Below, one piece after another: positions 30,470-38,398 of a stretch of 64,000 bases of DNA. The position numbers and the translations under genes were made by a program. This stretch comes from Micromonospora sp. HM5-17 (GTDB taxonomy: Bacteria > Actinomycetota > Actinomycetes > Mycobacteriales > Micromonosporaceae): contig NZ_RJWA01000004.1 of assembly GCF_003762835.1 (NCBI RefSeq), forward strand, positions 186,001 through 250,000, given 5' to 3'. The stretch's first letter is position 1. Every line of letters begins with the position of its first letter. The notes beneath the pieces are model-generated. The model searched no databases, was not told where the DNA came from, and saw only the letters and a program-made list of their open reading frames with translations.

Positions 30470-30595
30470 GGCCGTAGAGGGGTGGTCCCTGGCGGTTGGC
30501 GATTCTGAGGTGTCGATGCGTCGCCGATACGTCCATCCTGGACGGCGGCGTCTCCGCAGCGCTGCCCGCGGGCCGGCTGTCGTACTCCGGGCGGC

Positions 30596-31705
30596 TCAGC
30601 CGATGATCTTGATGCTGACCGCGGCGTTGCTGGTCCGACCCTCGTCCGTGAGGCGGTAGACGAACGAGTCGCGGCGCCCGTGTTTCCGGTGCGGGGTGTA
30701 GTTGATCACCCCGCGGGTGGTGACCTTCACGGTGCCGTACCGTGGCGGCGTCCAGATGGTGACCTTCACCCGGCTGGTGGCCCAGTCGTTGTCCAGCACC
30801 CGGATACCGATCGTCTTGGTGCCTCGGGCCGTGGGATAGTCCCGGATCGCCACCGGGGCGCGGATGAAGGTGCCGTCGCCGACGCCGAGGAACGTGGCCG
30901 GGGCGCCAGTCTCCTGGTCGCGGGTGGCGACGTCGGGGATGCCGTCGCCGTTCGCGTCGACCACCTCGACGCCCCACGTCCGCAGTCCCTCGACGTCACC
31001 CTGGAGGTCGACCTGGTCGCCGCTGTCCAGCACCACCACCACCCCGGTGAAGTACGCGCCGCAGCCCTCCAGGTACGCGATGACCACGTCCATCGCGCCG
31101 TTCCGGTTGAAGTCGGCGAGCTGGTAGCTGAGCGGGCCGGCGCAGTAGTGCACCGGTCCGGGCACCAGCGCGCCGGTGCCGGTGTTGAGGTAGGTGGCGA
31201 AGCCCTCGCCCTGGTCGGTCCACTCGTAGACGTCCTGCCGGCCGTCACCGTCGAAGTCGGCGGTGCCGACGAAGCTGGGCTGGAAGATCGCGTCGAAGCC
31301 GGCGCTCACCCGGAAGTTGTCCAGGGCCATCAGGGTGCTGGAGATGTCCGGCGGCGGCCCGGCGAACCAGGCGACCACCAGTTCGTCCGCCGGGTCGGCG
31401 TCGAGATTGAGGCCCACCCCCAGGTCCGGGCAGTTGACGTCCCCGGCCGCCAGGACCAGGTACGAGTAGGACCGGGCCGGTCCGAAGCCGCCGTCGGCCA
31501 GCCCCAGCTCGACCAGGACCCGGCAGGTCGACGTACCCGAAATTAGGCCGAGTGTGTTGCGGTCGGGGATGCCGTTCCCGTCGACGTCCGCGATGATCGG
31601 CTCGCCCGGCCCACCGGCCCGGCCCGGCGGTGGACGCAGCTCGGCGTTACCGGCTACGACCAGGGCCGTCATCGTGATGACCATGAGGACACGAGTGCCC
31701 CACAT
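30596..31705 (-). CDS. Secreted FG-GAP/VCBS-like protein with C-terminal Ig-like domain (paralogue B)
   Basis: This 369-residue paralogue of A is the closest of the array. It has a signal peptide (MITMTALVVAGNA region), loops DVDGNGIPD, DFDGDGRQD, DFNRNGAMD and DANGDGIPD, and the shared AWFAGPPP followed by DISSTLMALDNF. Four cysteines (TCRVLV, NCPDLGV, YCAGPL, EGCGAYF) match the other copies. The C-terminal Ig-like domain has LDNDWATS and PPRYGTVKV, then RDSFVYRLTDEGR. AGGAGGAG lies just before the ATG. It is 23 nt downstream of paralogue C and probably in the same transcript as C and D. Function unknown. Confidence 0.85.
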   Translation of the reverse strand: MWGTRVLMVITMTALVVAGNAELRPPPGRAGGPGEPIIADVDGNGIPDRNTLGLISGTSTCRVLVELGLADGGFGPARSYSYLVLAAGDVNCPDLGVGLNLDADPADELVVAWFAGPPPDISSTLMALDNFRVSAGFDAIFQPSFVGTADFDGDGRQDVYEWTDQGEGFATYLNTGTGALVPGPVHYCAGPLSYQLADFNRNGAMDVVIAYLEGCGAYFTGVVVVLDSGDQVDLQGDVEGLRTWGVEVVDANGDGIPDVATRDQETGAPATFLGVGDGTFIRAPVAIRDYPTARGTKTIGIRVLDNDWATSRVKVTIWTPPRYGTVKVTTRGVINYTPHRKHGRRDSFVYRLTDEGRTSNAAVSIKIIG

Positions 31706-31728
31706 CGCTCCTCCTCCCGACGGCCCGG

Positions 31729-32856
31729 CTACCCGGTGAACCGGAGGTGGACGGTCGCGGCGCTCCGCCGGCCCCCCTCGGTGACCTGGTACGTGAACCG
31801 GTCGGTCGTACCGTGGTCGGCGCGTGGCCGGTAGACGATCTGGCGGTTGCTGGTGACCTGCGCCGTGCCGTAGCGGGGTGGGGTGGTGATGGTGACGGTG
31901 GCCTGGCTCGTGACGTAGTCGTTGGCCAGTACGGCGATCGACACGGCCTTGGCGTCGACCACGGTGGCGGTGTCGGGGGTGGCCCGCGGTGACTCGACGA
32001 ACTGTCCGGTGCCGGTGTTGATGAAGTAGTCGACCTCGCTGGTGAGCCGGGACACCGTACGGATGTCGTGGAAGCGGTCACCGTTGGCGTTGACCACCGA
32101 CGCCGTCCAGGTGTCCAGCCCGAGCGGGTCGGTCTGGAGCTCCTGCTGCGTGCCGTCGTCCAGCACCACCACCACCCCGGTGGCGACGGTGGTCGACAGG
32201 CACCGCTGGGTGTAGGCGCTCACCAGGTCGGACGCGTTGTCCCGGTCGAGGTCCGGCAGGTGGAAGCTGAGCGGCCCGGCGCACCAGGCGACCGGCCCCC
32301 GGGTGAGGGTGCCGTTGCCCAGGTTCAGGTACGTCTCGATCCCCTGTCCCTGGTCGGTGACGGAGTAGACGTCCAGCCGCCCGTCCCCGTTGAAGTCGGC
32401 GGTGCCGAGGAAGTACGGGGCGTAGACCGCCTCGGTCAGCCCGAACGACGGCTGGAAGTCGTCGTCCAGCACCATCAGGTTGACGTCCGTGATCGGCGGT
32501 GGGCCGGGATACCAGGCCACCACCAGTTCCTGTCGCTGGTCGGAGTCGAGGTCGACGGTCACCCCGAGGTCGGGGCACCGGGCGCCTGGGCCGGTGCCGC
32601 CCGGGCGGAGGTAGACCGACGCCACCGGTGGCCGGAACGTTCCCGACGCCGTCCCGTACTCGACGATAACCGCGCACAGGTCCGGCTCGACCACCCCGAG
32701 CGTGATCCGGTCGGTGAAGCCGTCTCCGTTCACGTCGCCGAGGATCTGCTCGCCCCGGCCGGCGGCCCAGCTCGGCACGGGGGGCAGGACTCCTGCGCCG
32801 GTCACCACGGCCAGCAGTATCAACACCGTCAGCGCGGCGGTTCGCCTGCGGAACAT
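31729..32856 (-). CDS. Secreted FG-GAP/VCBS-like protein with C-terminal Ig-like domain (paralogue C)
   Basis: This 375-residue member of the tandem family has a hydrophobic signal (LTVLILLAVVTGAGVLPP), loops DVNGDGFTD, DFNGDGRLD and DLDRDNASD, and one degraded loop (NANGDRFHD). It has the variant AWYPGPPP, the four conserved cysteines (LCAVIV, RCPDLGV, WCAGPL, RCLST) and the C-terminal Ig-like part (LANDYVTS, PPRYGTAQV, TDRFTYQVTEGGR). It differs from A and B more than they do from each other. GGGAGACG precedes the ATG. The 49-nt spacer from paralogue D implies one operon. Function unknown. Confidence 0.85.
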   Translation of the reverse strand: MFRRRTAALTVLILLAVVTGAGVLPPVPSWAAGRGEQILGDVNGDGFTDRITLGVVEPDLCAVIVEYGTASGTFRPPVASVYLRPGGTGPGARCPDLGVTVDLDSDQRQELVVAWYPGPPPITDVNLMVLDDDFQPSFGLTEAVYAPYFLGTADFNGDGRLDVYSVTDQGQGIETYLNLGNGTLTRGPVAWCAGPLSFHLPDLDRDNASDLVSAYTQRCLSTTVATGVVVVLDDGTQQELQTDPLGLDTWTASVVNANGDRFHDIRTVSRLTSEVDYFINTGTGQFVESPRATPDTATVVDAKAVSIAVLANDYVTSQATVTITTPPRYGTAQVTSNRQIVYRPRADHGTTDRFTYQVTEGGRRSAATVHLRFTG

Positions 32857-32905
32857 CTCGTCTCCCTGGTACGTCCCGTCAACTGTCGACCCGGTCTGGC
32901 GCGGT

Positions 32906-34015
32906 TCAGTCCGGGAACCGGATGGTGACGCGGGCGCTGCTCCGCTTGCCTTCCTCGGCGAGTTGGTAGGTGAACTGGTCGGTCCGGCCGTGGCTCGGGT
33001 TCGGACGGTAGACGATCCGCCGGTCGGAGAGCACCTGGACGGTGCCGTAGCGGGGTGCGGCGGTGACCGTGACCGCGGCGTGCCGGCTGGCGTGGTCGTT
33101 GGCCAGGACGTCGATCGCCACCGCCTTGGTGCTGGTCAGCTGGACCCGGTCGGTGTTCGCGTCGGGTGCCCGGACCAGGGAGAACGTCCCGCCCGGGCCG
33201 GTGTTGACGAAGTAGCTGACCTCGCCGGTGCGCTGGTTGATGGTCCGGACGTCGGGGAACCGGTCGCCGTCGGCGTCGACCACGCGAGCGGTCCAGGTGG
33301 TCTCGCCGGTCGGGTCGGACTCGAGCTGCACGACGCTGCCGTCCTGGCGGATTCGGACCACGCCGCTGCTGTGGTCGGCGCAGGCATCGGCGTACGCCAG
33401 GAGGACGCCCTGCGCCCCGTTGCGTTCCCAGCTGGCGAGCTGCGCGCTTGGGGCATCGACCGTGCAGAACCGGATCGGCCCGAGGACCGCGGTGGTGTCC
33501 TGGACCTCCAGATTGGCGATCCCACCCTGCCCGACGGCGTAGGGCGAGGGCATGCCGCCCGGAGTGAACACCGCCACGCCCATGAAGGTGGGGCGGGTGA
33601 TCGGCGAGTTGAAGGTGGTGACGGGCTGGAAGTCCGGCGCGCGCAGCACGATCCGGTTGTAGGAGAGTGTGGGCGGGGCGCCGTCGCTCCAGGCGAGCCA
33701 CAGCTCGTTGAGGCCGTCGTTGTTGACGTCGGCGGCCACCCCCAGGTCCGGGCACGCGTCGGTGGTGTCGTTGGGGCGTAGATAGACGAAGGCGAGCGGG
33801 GGCAGGAAGACGCCCGGCGCGCTGCCGTACTCGACGATCGTGGAGCAGAGGTTGGGGGAGACGCCGCCGAGGGTGGCCCGGTCGGTGAGCCCGTCACCGT
33901 TGAACTCGCCGATGATCGGCTCGCCCGGGACGTTCGCGTGCGCGGCGGGGACGGGGCCGCCGAGCGCGACGACGGTGATGATCATGGTTGTCACGGCGAT
34001 GCGTTTGGTCCACAT
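32906..34015 (-). CDS. Secreted FG-GAP/VCBS-like protein with C-terminal Ig-like domain (paralogue D)
   Basis: This is the most divergent member (369 residues) and first in its transcript. The signal peptide ends around AHAN. Of the Asp loops, EFNGDGLTD, DVNNDGLNE and DADGDRFPD remain, but the site equivalent to DFNGDGRQD in A has become VFTPGGMPS, losing its acidic ligands. The shared motif is altered to AWSDGAPP. All four cysteines persist (LCSTIV, ACPDLGV, FCTVDA, DACADH), and the Ig-like end is clear (LANDHASR, APRYGTVQV, TDQFTYQLAEEGK). Retained cysteines with lost metal sites suggest the scaffold is kept while ligand binding changed. GAGGGCGTC precedes the ATG. Confidence 0.83.
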   Translation of the reverse strand: MWTKRIAVTTMIITVVALGGPVPAAHANVPGEPIIGEFNGDGLTDRATLGGVSPNLCSTIVEYGSAPGVFLPPLAFVYLRPNDTTDACPDLGVAADVNNDGLNELWLAWSDGAPPTLSYNRIVLRAPDFQPVTTFNSPITRPTFMGVAVFTPGGMPSPYAVGQGGIANLEVQDTTAVLGPIRFCTVDAPSAQLASWERNGAQGVLLAYADACADHSSGVVRIRQDGSVVQLESDPTGETTWTARVVDADGDRFPDVRTINQRTGEVSYFVNTGPGGTFSLVRAPDANTDRVQLTSTKAVAIDVLANDHASRHAAVTVTAAPRYGTVQVLSDRRIVYRPNPSHGRTDQFTYQLAEEGKRSSARVTIRFPD

Positions 34016-34069
34016 GACGCCCTCTTGTTCAAGCTCCGGCCGACCTGCCAGGCCAGCACCTGTTCGTGG

Positions 34070-34121
34070 ACGCTAGACCCCTTTAGGGGTTATCAGTCCC
34101 GTGTTGACCGTGATCCGACAC
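34070..34121 (-). promoter_or_regulatory. Shared array promoter motif upstream of paralogue D
   Basis: TGACCGTGATCCGACAC (34105-34121) and ACGCTA (34070-34075) repeat the arrangement found before paralogue A, one mismatch in 17 and identical 29-nt spacing. Arms GTGTTG and CGACAC (34101-34121) are 9 nt apart. A small CCCC-TTTA-GGGG inverted repeat (34078-34089) lies between the elements. The rest of the 207-nt spacer to the divergent gene shows nothing else. Confidence 0.55.
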
Positions 34122-34222
34122 CGGATCGGCACATTCCCCCAGCTCAAAGCCATGATCAGGTGTCGCTGGCGGCGCCCCGGCCGCCCGTGCCGGCCGCCCG
34201 GCCGGCTGCGTAGTCTGGAAAG

Positions 34223-34549
34223 GTGAGCCCACGTCGCAACCGTCCCCGCCGCGAGGAGCCCGCACCGCTGGACCGGACGCGGCTGGACCGCGGTATCGGT
34301 GCGGTGCAGACCTGGCAGGACGGCGACTGGCAGGTCCGGGTGATCCCCGCCTCGGCCGCGGTCAAGACGTACCGTTGTCCCGGCTGTGTCCAGGAGATCC
34401 GGCCCGGGGTGGCTCACGTGGTGGCCTGGCCGGCCGACGGGTGGGGTGATCTGGACGACCGCCGGCACTGGCACACCGGCTGCTGGCGGGCCCGAGACCG
34501 GCGCGGCCCGGGGGTGGAACGCTCCCGCAGCGCTCCCCGGTACGGCTGA
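34223..34549 (+). CDS. Small conserved protein with a Cys/His zinc-binding-like motif
   Basis: This 108-residue soluble protein has a basic N-terminus (RRNRPRREEP). The core YRCPGCVQEIRPGVAHVV followed by HWHTGCW gives a Cys-x2-Cys ... His ... His-x3-Cys set able to hold one zinc. The family is widespread in actinobacteria as a short uncharacterized protein; automated labels such as ATP/GTP-binding are not supported by any P-loop here. GTG start with AAAGGT upstream. It probably shares its 5' region with the divergent paralogue D gene. Confidence 0.75.
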   Translation: MSPRRNRPRREEPAPLDRTRLDRGIGAVQTWQDGDWQVRVIPASAAVKTYRCPGCVQEIRPGVAHVVAWPADGWGDLDDRRHWHTGCWRARDRRGPGVERSRSAPRYG

Positions 34550-34705
34550 CCGGGCGGGGCACACCCGCCGGTCGAGAGGCCGGGCCGCCTTCCGGTCGCA
34601 CCCGGTCGACGATCGGCACGGCCCGTGGTGGACGGCGCTGGGATCTCTACCACCGGGGCGGGCCCTCGGGCGGATGCCGATCACCGGACGGGGTAAGACT
34701 GTAGC

Positions 34706-35506
34706 GTGAGCTCTCCGATCCGCGCCGCCAGCATCCTTCCCGCCCGCCGGGAGGAGATCGAGCTGCACACCGCCGACGGCCTCCGCCTGGTCGGCGAGCT
34801 GGCACTGCCGGCCGACCGCGACCCGGTCGCCACCCTGGTCTGCCTGCACCCGCTCCCCACCCACGGCGGGATGATGGACAGCCACGTGTTCCGTAAGGCC
34901 GCCTGGCGACTGCCCGCCCTGGCCGACGTCGCCGTGCTGCGGTTCAACACCCGCGGCACCAGCAGCGTCCGCGGCACGAGTGAGGGGACCTTCGACGCCG
35001 GCAACGCCGAACGGTACGACGTCGCGGCCGCGATCGAGTACGCGGAGTTCCACGAGCTGCCGAACATCTGGCTGGTCGGCTGGTCGTTCGGCACCGACCT
35101 TGCTCTCCGGCACGGCTGCGACCCGAGCGTGGTCGGGGCGATCCTGCTCTCGCCACCGCTGCGGACCGTCACCGAGGACGACCTCGCCACCTGGGCCGCC
35201 TCCGGCAAGCCGGTGACCGCGCTGGTCCCCGAGTTCGACGACTACCTCCGCCCGGAGGAGGCCCGCCGCCGGTTCGCCGCCGTGCCGCAGGCCGAGGTGG
35301 TCGGGGTCGACGGTGCCAAGCACCTCTGGGTCGGCGACGCGGAGACCGTCCTGGACGAGATCGTCCGCCGGGTCAACCCGGCCGTCCCGGTCCCGCTGCC
35401 GACAGCCTGGGACGGCCCGATGGAGACCGGTGACGCCAGCGCGTACGCCGACCGGACCGTCGCCGCCTTCGCGAACGTACCGATGCCGGAACGCCGCGAC
35501 GGCTGA
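34706..35506 (+). CDS. Alpha/beta hydrolase
   Basis: This cytosolic serine hydrolase has 266 residues. The nucleophile elbow is LVGWSFGTDLAL with Ser in GWSFG, preceded by the oxyanion stretch CLHPLPTHGG and RFNTRGTSSVRG. The acid is likely Asp in VPEFDDYL and the His is in VDGAKHLWVGD. The layout resembles small dienelactone/alpha-beta hydrolases of actinobacteria with a C-terminal Pro-rich end; the substrate is unknown. GTG start, 156 nt after the zinc-type gene. That spacer contains a GGCGGG/CCCGCC hairpin (34553-34569) able to end the upstream gene. Confidence 0.88.
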   Translation: MSSPIRAASILPARREEIELHTADGLRLVGELALPADRDPVATLVCLHPLPTHGGMMDSHVFRKAAWRLPALADVAVLRFNTRGTSSVRGTSEGTFDAGNAERYDVAAAIEYAEFHELPNIWLVGWSFGTDLALRHGCDPSVVGAILLSPPLRTVTEDDLATWAASGKPVTALVPEFDDYLRPEEARRRFAAVPQAEVVGVDGAKHLWVGDAETVLDEIVRRVNPAVPVPLPTAWDGPMETGDASAYADRTVAAFANVPMPERRDG

Positions 35507-35530
35507 ACCACGCCGTCGGGGCCGCCCGGC

Positions 35531-36523
35531 TCAGGCGGGCTGCCGGATCCCACCGGACGCCGGGGTGCCGCCGGAGGCGCCCGGCTCGATCTCCACCGGG
35601 GCGAGCTCCGCCGCCGGGGGCCAGCCGGCCAGCCAGACCGCCCGCTGCCGCCACACCTCCCGCCAGTAGCCGGCCCGGCCGGTCAACCGGGACCCCAGGG
35701 CCCGGACCGCGATGCCGAGCCGCAGCAGCGCCCGGCCGAGTCCGGCGCGCGGCCGGGACCACCGCAACCGGAGGAACGTGACCTGCCCACGGAGCAGCAT
35801 CACGCGCTTGCCGACGCTGGTCGAGGCGGCGCCGCCGACGTGCAGCACCCGGGCCCGCGGCACCAGCACCGGACGCGCGCCCAGCGCGGTCGCCCGCAGG
35901 CAGAGGTCGAGGTCCTCGCTGTACATGAAGTAGTCCGGGGTGAAGCCGCCGAGCTGGGCGAAGAGCGAACGCCGGATCAGCAGCAGACACCCGGAGGCGG
36001 CCGGCACCCGAACCGGAGTCGACCGGTCCAGCCAGGGCAACGCCTCCCGGTTGAAGAGCCGGGACCTCGGGAAGAGCGTGGAGAGCCCGAGGGCGAAGCA
36101 GGTGAGTGTCCACAGCGAGGGCGGCCCGAAGACCGAGTTCCCGTCGTCGTGGCCGTCCGCGCCGAGCGTACGGCCGGCGTAGACGCCGTGCCCCGGGTGG
36201 GCCCGGGTGGCGGCGAGCAGCTCGCCGATGACGTTGCCGACCGGCTCGGTGTCCGGGTTGAGCAGCAGCAGCCAGTCGCCCCGGGCCAGGGCCGCGCCGA
36301 CGTTCACCGCGCGGCCGAAGCCGACGTTGCGGGCCAGCCGGACCACCCGCGCCTCGGGGAAGGCGGTGGCCACCGCCGCCGCCGATCCGTCGGTCGAGGC
36401 GTTGTCGACCACGATCACCTCGTACGGCTCGTCGGGGCACGCCGTCCGAAGGGTGGCCAGGGCGGTCAGGATCAGCTCCCGGGTCTGGTACGACACCACG
36501 ATCACGCTCACCAGCGGCGTCAT
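35531..36523 (-). CDS. GT2-family (rhamnosyltransferase-like) glycosyltransferase
   Basis: This inverting GT-A transferase has 330 residues. N-terminal half: VSVIVVSYQTRELI, VIVVDNASTDGSAA, RLARNVGFGRAVN and the metal-binding LLLLNPDTEP (DxD type). A second conserved part is VPAASGCLLLIRRSLFAQLG with YFMYSEDLDLCLRA, the ED pair that acts in acceptor deprotonation. The C-terminal part is basic, suggesting membrane contact. It likely adds a sugar to the lipid-linked repeat unit. The ATG overlaps the previous gene's stop by ATGA. It is the last gene of polysaccharide module 1. Confidence 0.92.
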   Translation of the reverse strand: MTPLVSVIVVSYQTRELILTALATLRTACPDEPYEVIVVDNASTDGSAAAVATAFPEARVVRLARNVGFGRAVNVGAALARGDWLLLLNPDTEPVGNVIGELLAATRAHPGHGVYAGRTLGADGHDDGNSVFGPPSLWTLTCFALGLSTLFPRSRLFNREALPWLDRSTPVRVPAASGCLLLIRRSLFAQLGGFTPDYFMYSEDLDLCLRATALGARPVLVPRARVLHVGGAASTSVGKRVMLLRGQVTFLRLRWSRPRAGLGRALLRLGIAVRALGSRLTGRAGYWREVWRQRAVWLAGWPPAAELAPVEIEPGASGGTPASGGIRQPA

Positions 36524-37476
36524 GACGCCACCTCCCGGTCGCCGTCGGCGCTCGTCGCCCGGACCACCGCCGCGCCCTCCGTCCCGACCGGTGGCGCCGT
36601 CCCGTCGCGCGAACTCACGCGGTCGTTCCGCCCCACGTCGTCGCGGCGGGTTCCGTCGCGCCGGCTCGACTCGTCGCGTCCCCAGCCACGTCGGGCGGCC
36701 GGCCGGCGGGCGGCAGCGGCGGCCAGCAGGGTCAGCCCGGCGTAGCAGACCCCGGCCGGCAGCAGCCACGGCCGGGGGAGCACCACGTCGACCAGCCAGG
36801 AACCCCGGCGGGCCCGCCGAACCTGCCCGTCGGCGGCGCGCAGCATCGCGTTGCCGGCCCGGACCCGAACGAGGCGGCGGAGCAGGTCGGCGGTGCGCCG
36901 AGGGGTCGCCACCACGGTGCAGACCGAGCCGATCTCCCGCTTCTCCGCCGAACCGAACTGGGCATCGAGGAAGAGGTCGTCGGCGATCACGTCCGGGAAC
37001 GGGCCGAACCGGGCCCGACCGGCGGCGGAGAGCGCGATCGCGCCCCGGCCGAAGAGCGCGTTCCGGTACGCCGGATGCCGCCCGTTGATCGCGTAGTACG
37101 CGCGGACCAGCAGGGGGCGGCCGGTGGTGTCGAGCCGGCGGCCGGGTGCGGCGGCCAGCACCCCCGGCTCGGTGAGCGCGGCGACGAGCGCGCGGACCCC
37201 GGCCGCGGTCAGCGTGATGTCCGCGTCCAGGTAGATCCGGGGGAAGCCGGTGGCGGCCGCGTCGCCCGCGTTCAGTGCGGCGGGTTTGGACGGCGCCGCC
37301 AACTCCCGCACGGTCACCCCGGGGAATGATCGGGCGACCGCGGCGGTGTCGTCGGTGCAGCCGTTGGCGACCACCACCACCTCGAACTCGCCCGGCGCCG
37401 CGTCGGCGAGCAGGGTCCGCAGGGTACGGCCGAGCACCGCCGCCTCGTTGTGCGCGGCGATCACCACGCTGGTCAC
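36520..37476 (-). CDS. GT2-family glycosyltransferase with disordered C-terminal tail
   Basis: This 318-residue GT-A protein begins VTSVVIAAHNEAAVLGRTL, has VVVANGCTDDTAAVA and the DxD site IYLDADITLT, then GRGAIALSAAGRARFGPFPD followed by IADDLFLDAQF. A hydrophobic stretch near the end (about 235-260) suggests a membrane anchor. The last 60 residues are a low-complexity RRDGT/DRVSSRDGT-rich tail not typical of the family. GTG overlaps the preceding gene by GTGA, and its own stop overlaps the next gene's ATG. The sugar donor is unknown. Confidence 0.88.
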   Translation of the reverse strand: MTSVVIAAHNEAAVLGRTLRTLLADAAPGEFEVVVVANGCTDDTAAVARSFPGVTVRELAAPSKPAALNAGDAAATGFPRIYLDADITLTAAGVRALVAALTEPGVLAAAPGRRLDTTGRPLLVRAYYAINGRHPAYRNALFGRGAIALSAAGRARFGPFPDVIADDLFLDAQFGSAEKREIGSVCTVVATPRRTADLLRRLVRVRAGNAMLRAADGQVRRARRGSWLVDVVLPRPWLLPAGVCYAGLTLLAAAAARRPAARRGWGRDESSRRDGTRRDDVGRNDRVSSRDGTAPPVGTEGAAVVRATSADGDREVAS

Positions 37477-38324
37477 CACGGCGCCCGCCCGGTCAACGCC
37501 AGGCGGATCCGGCGGACCGCGTTGCGCCGGCGCAGCCGCCAGCCCTGGTACTCCCGCAGGTCGAGGGGGGCGGCCTGGACCACCCGGGCGGAGTGGCGCA
37601 TCTGTTCGGTCCATTCGGCGAGGGTGGTCACCCCGGTACGCCGAGCCGACAGGGGCCGGCGGGCCATGAAGTCGGCATCGGTCCGGTAGATCGTGTGCGG
37701 GCTGCGCGGGTCGTCCATGTGGTCCTCGGGGAGGAAGGGGTGGTACCAACCGTTCACCCAGCCGAGCCGGGCGGTTCGCAGGCACCAGGCGGTGAAGGTC
37801 TCGCCGTCGCGCAGCGGCCCGGCCTGGTCCAGCGTCGCGCGCTTGAGCAGGTAGCCGCTGCCCTGCACCCAGTGGTTGCGCAGCAGGCGGTGCCCGCCGG
37901 GGTAGTCGGCCAGCTTCTTCGCGACCAGGTCGGGCTCGACGTCCTCCGGCGGGAAACGCCAGGTGCCGATCACCCCGAACTCGGCGACGTCCTGGTGCGC
38001 CCGCCGCAGCGTGTCGATCCAGGCCGGGTCGGGGAGGCAGTCGTCGTCCACCTTGCTCAGGTACGTCCCGGTCGACTCCCGCCAGAGCCAGTTCGTCGGC
38101 TCGGTCAGCCCGGCGTTGACCGGGCTGTGGTGGAAGCGGTGCACCCGCGGGTGGTGGCGGAACTCCTCGACCGCGTCGCGCGTCGGCCGGTCGGTGCCGT
38201 TGTGCCACAGCCAGACCCGGGCATCGGGGGGACAGGTCGACAACAGGTGGGGCAGCGAGCGCCGGACGTACTCCGGCCGGTCGTAGGTGATCATGAGGAT
38301 GTCGATCCCGCCGTCGCCGGTCAT
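37473..38324 (-). CDS. GT-A glycosyltransferase-like protein
   Basis: This 283-residue soluble protein has a nucleotide-sugar fold: IDILMITYDRPEYVRRSL, VWLWHNGTDRPTR, and an acidic triple at YLSKVDDDCLPDPAW in the DxD position. Further on, TAWCLRTARLGWVNGWYHPF and EDHMDDPRSPHT are unusual for standard GT2. A role in making the polysaccharide of module 1 is inferred from its place. GAGGAGG precedes the ATG; that site is the tail of the 25-codon mini-frame ahead of it. The stop is coupled to the next glycosyltransferase by GTGA. Confidence 0.82.
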   Translation of the reverse strand: MTGDGGIDILMITYDRPEYVRRSLPHLLSTCPPDARVWLWHNGTDRPTRDAVEEFRHHPRVHRFHHSPVNAGLTEPTNWLWRESTGTYLSKVDDDCLPDPAWIDTLRRAHQDVAEFGVIGTWRFPPEDVEPDLVAKKLADYPGGHRLLRNHWVQGSGYLLKRATLDQAGPLRDGETFTAWCLRTARLGWVNGWYHPFLPEDHMDDPRSPHTIYRTDADFMARRPLSARRTGVTTLAEWTEQMRHSARVVQAAPLDLREYQGWRLRRRNAVRRIRLALTGRAPW

Positions 38325-38398
38325 GCCGCCTCCTCGCTGCGCTCGTCGTCCCGACCGAGACGGCGGTGTTGGCGGATGACCTCGCTGTCCGCGGTCAT
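38321..38398 (-). CDS. Mini-ORF (25 aa) bridging the Wzy-like and glycosyltransferase genes
   Basis: The frame starts with ATGA overlapping the wzy-like stop, has AGGAGA 5 nt upstream, and its stop overlaps the next gene's ATG as ATGA. The predicted peptide starts MTADSEVI and ends DERSEEAA. The last codons GAG GAG GCG GCA form the downstream gene's Shine-Dalgarno. It shares both ends with the mini-frame at 61600. It may be a translational-coupling linker, with or without a functional peptide. No homologous protein is known to me. Confidence 0.45.
   Translation of the reverse strand: MTADSEVIRQHRRLGRDDERSEEAA

Noticed and set aside
29227-34015. Interpretation of the paralogue array as a phage or toxin system
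   Set aside because: No integrase, lysis, immunity or toxin signature; the Asp-loop and Ig-like domains fit ordinary secreted proteins.
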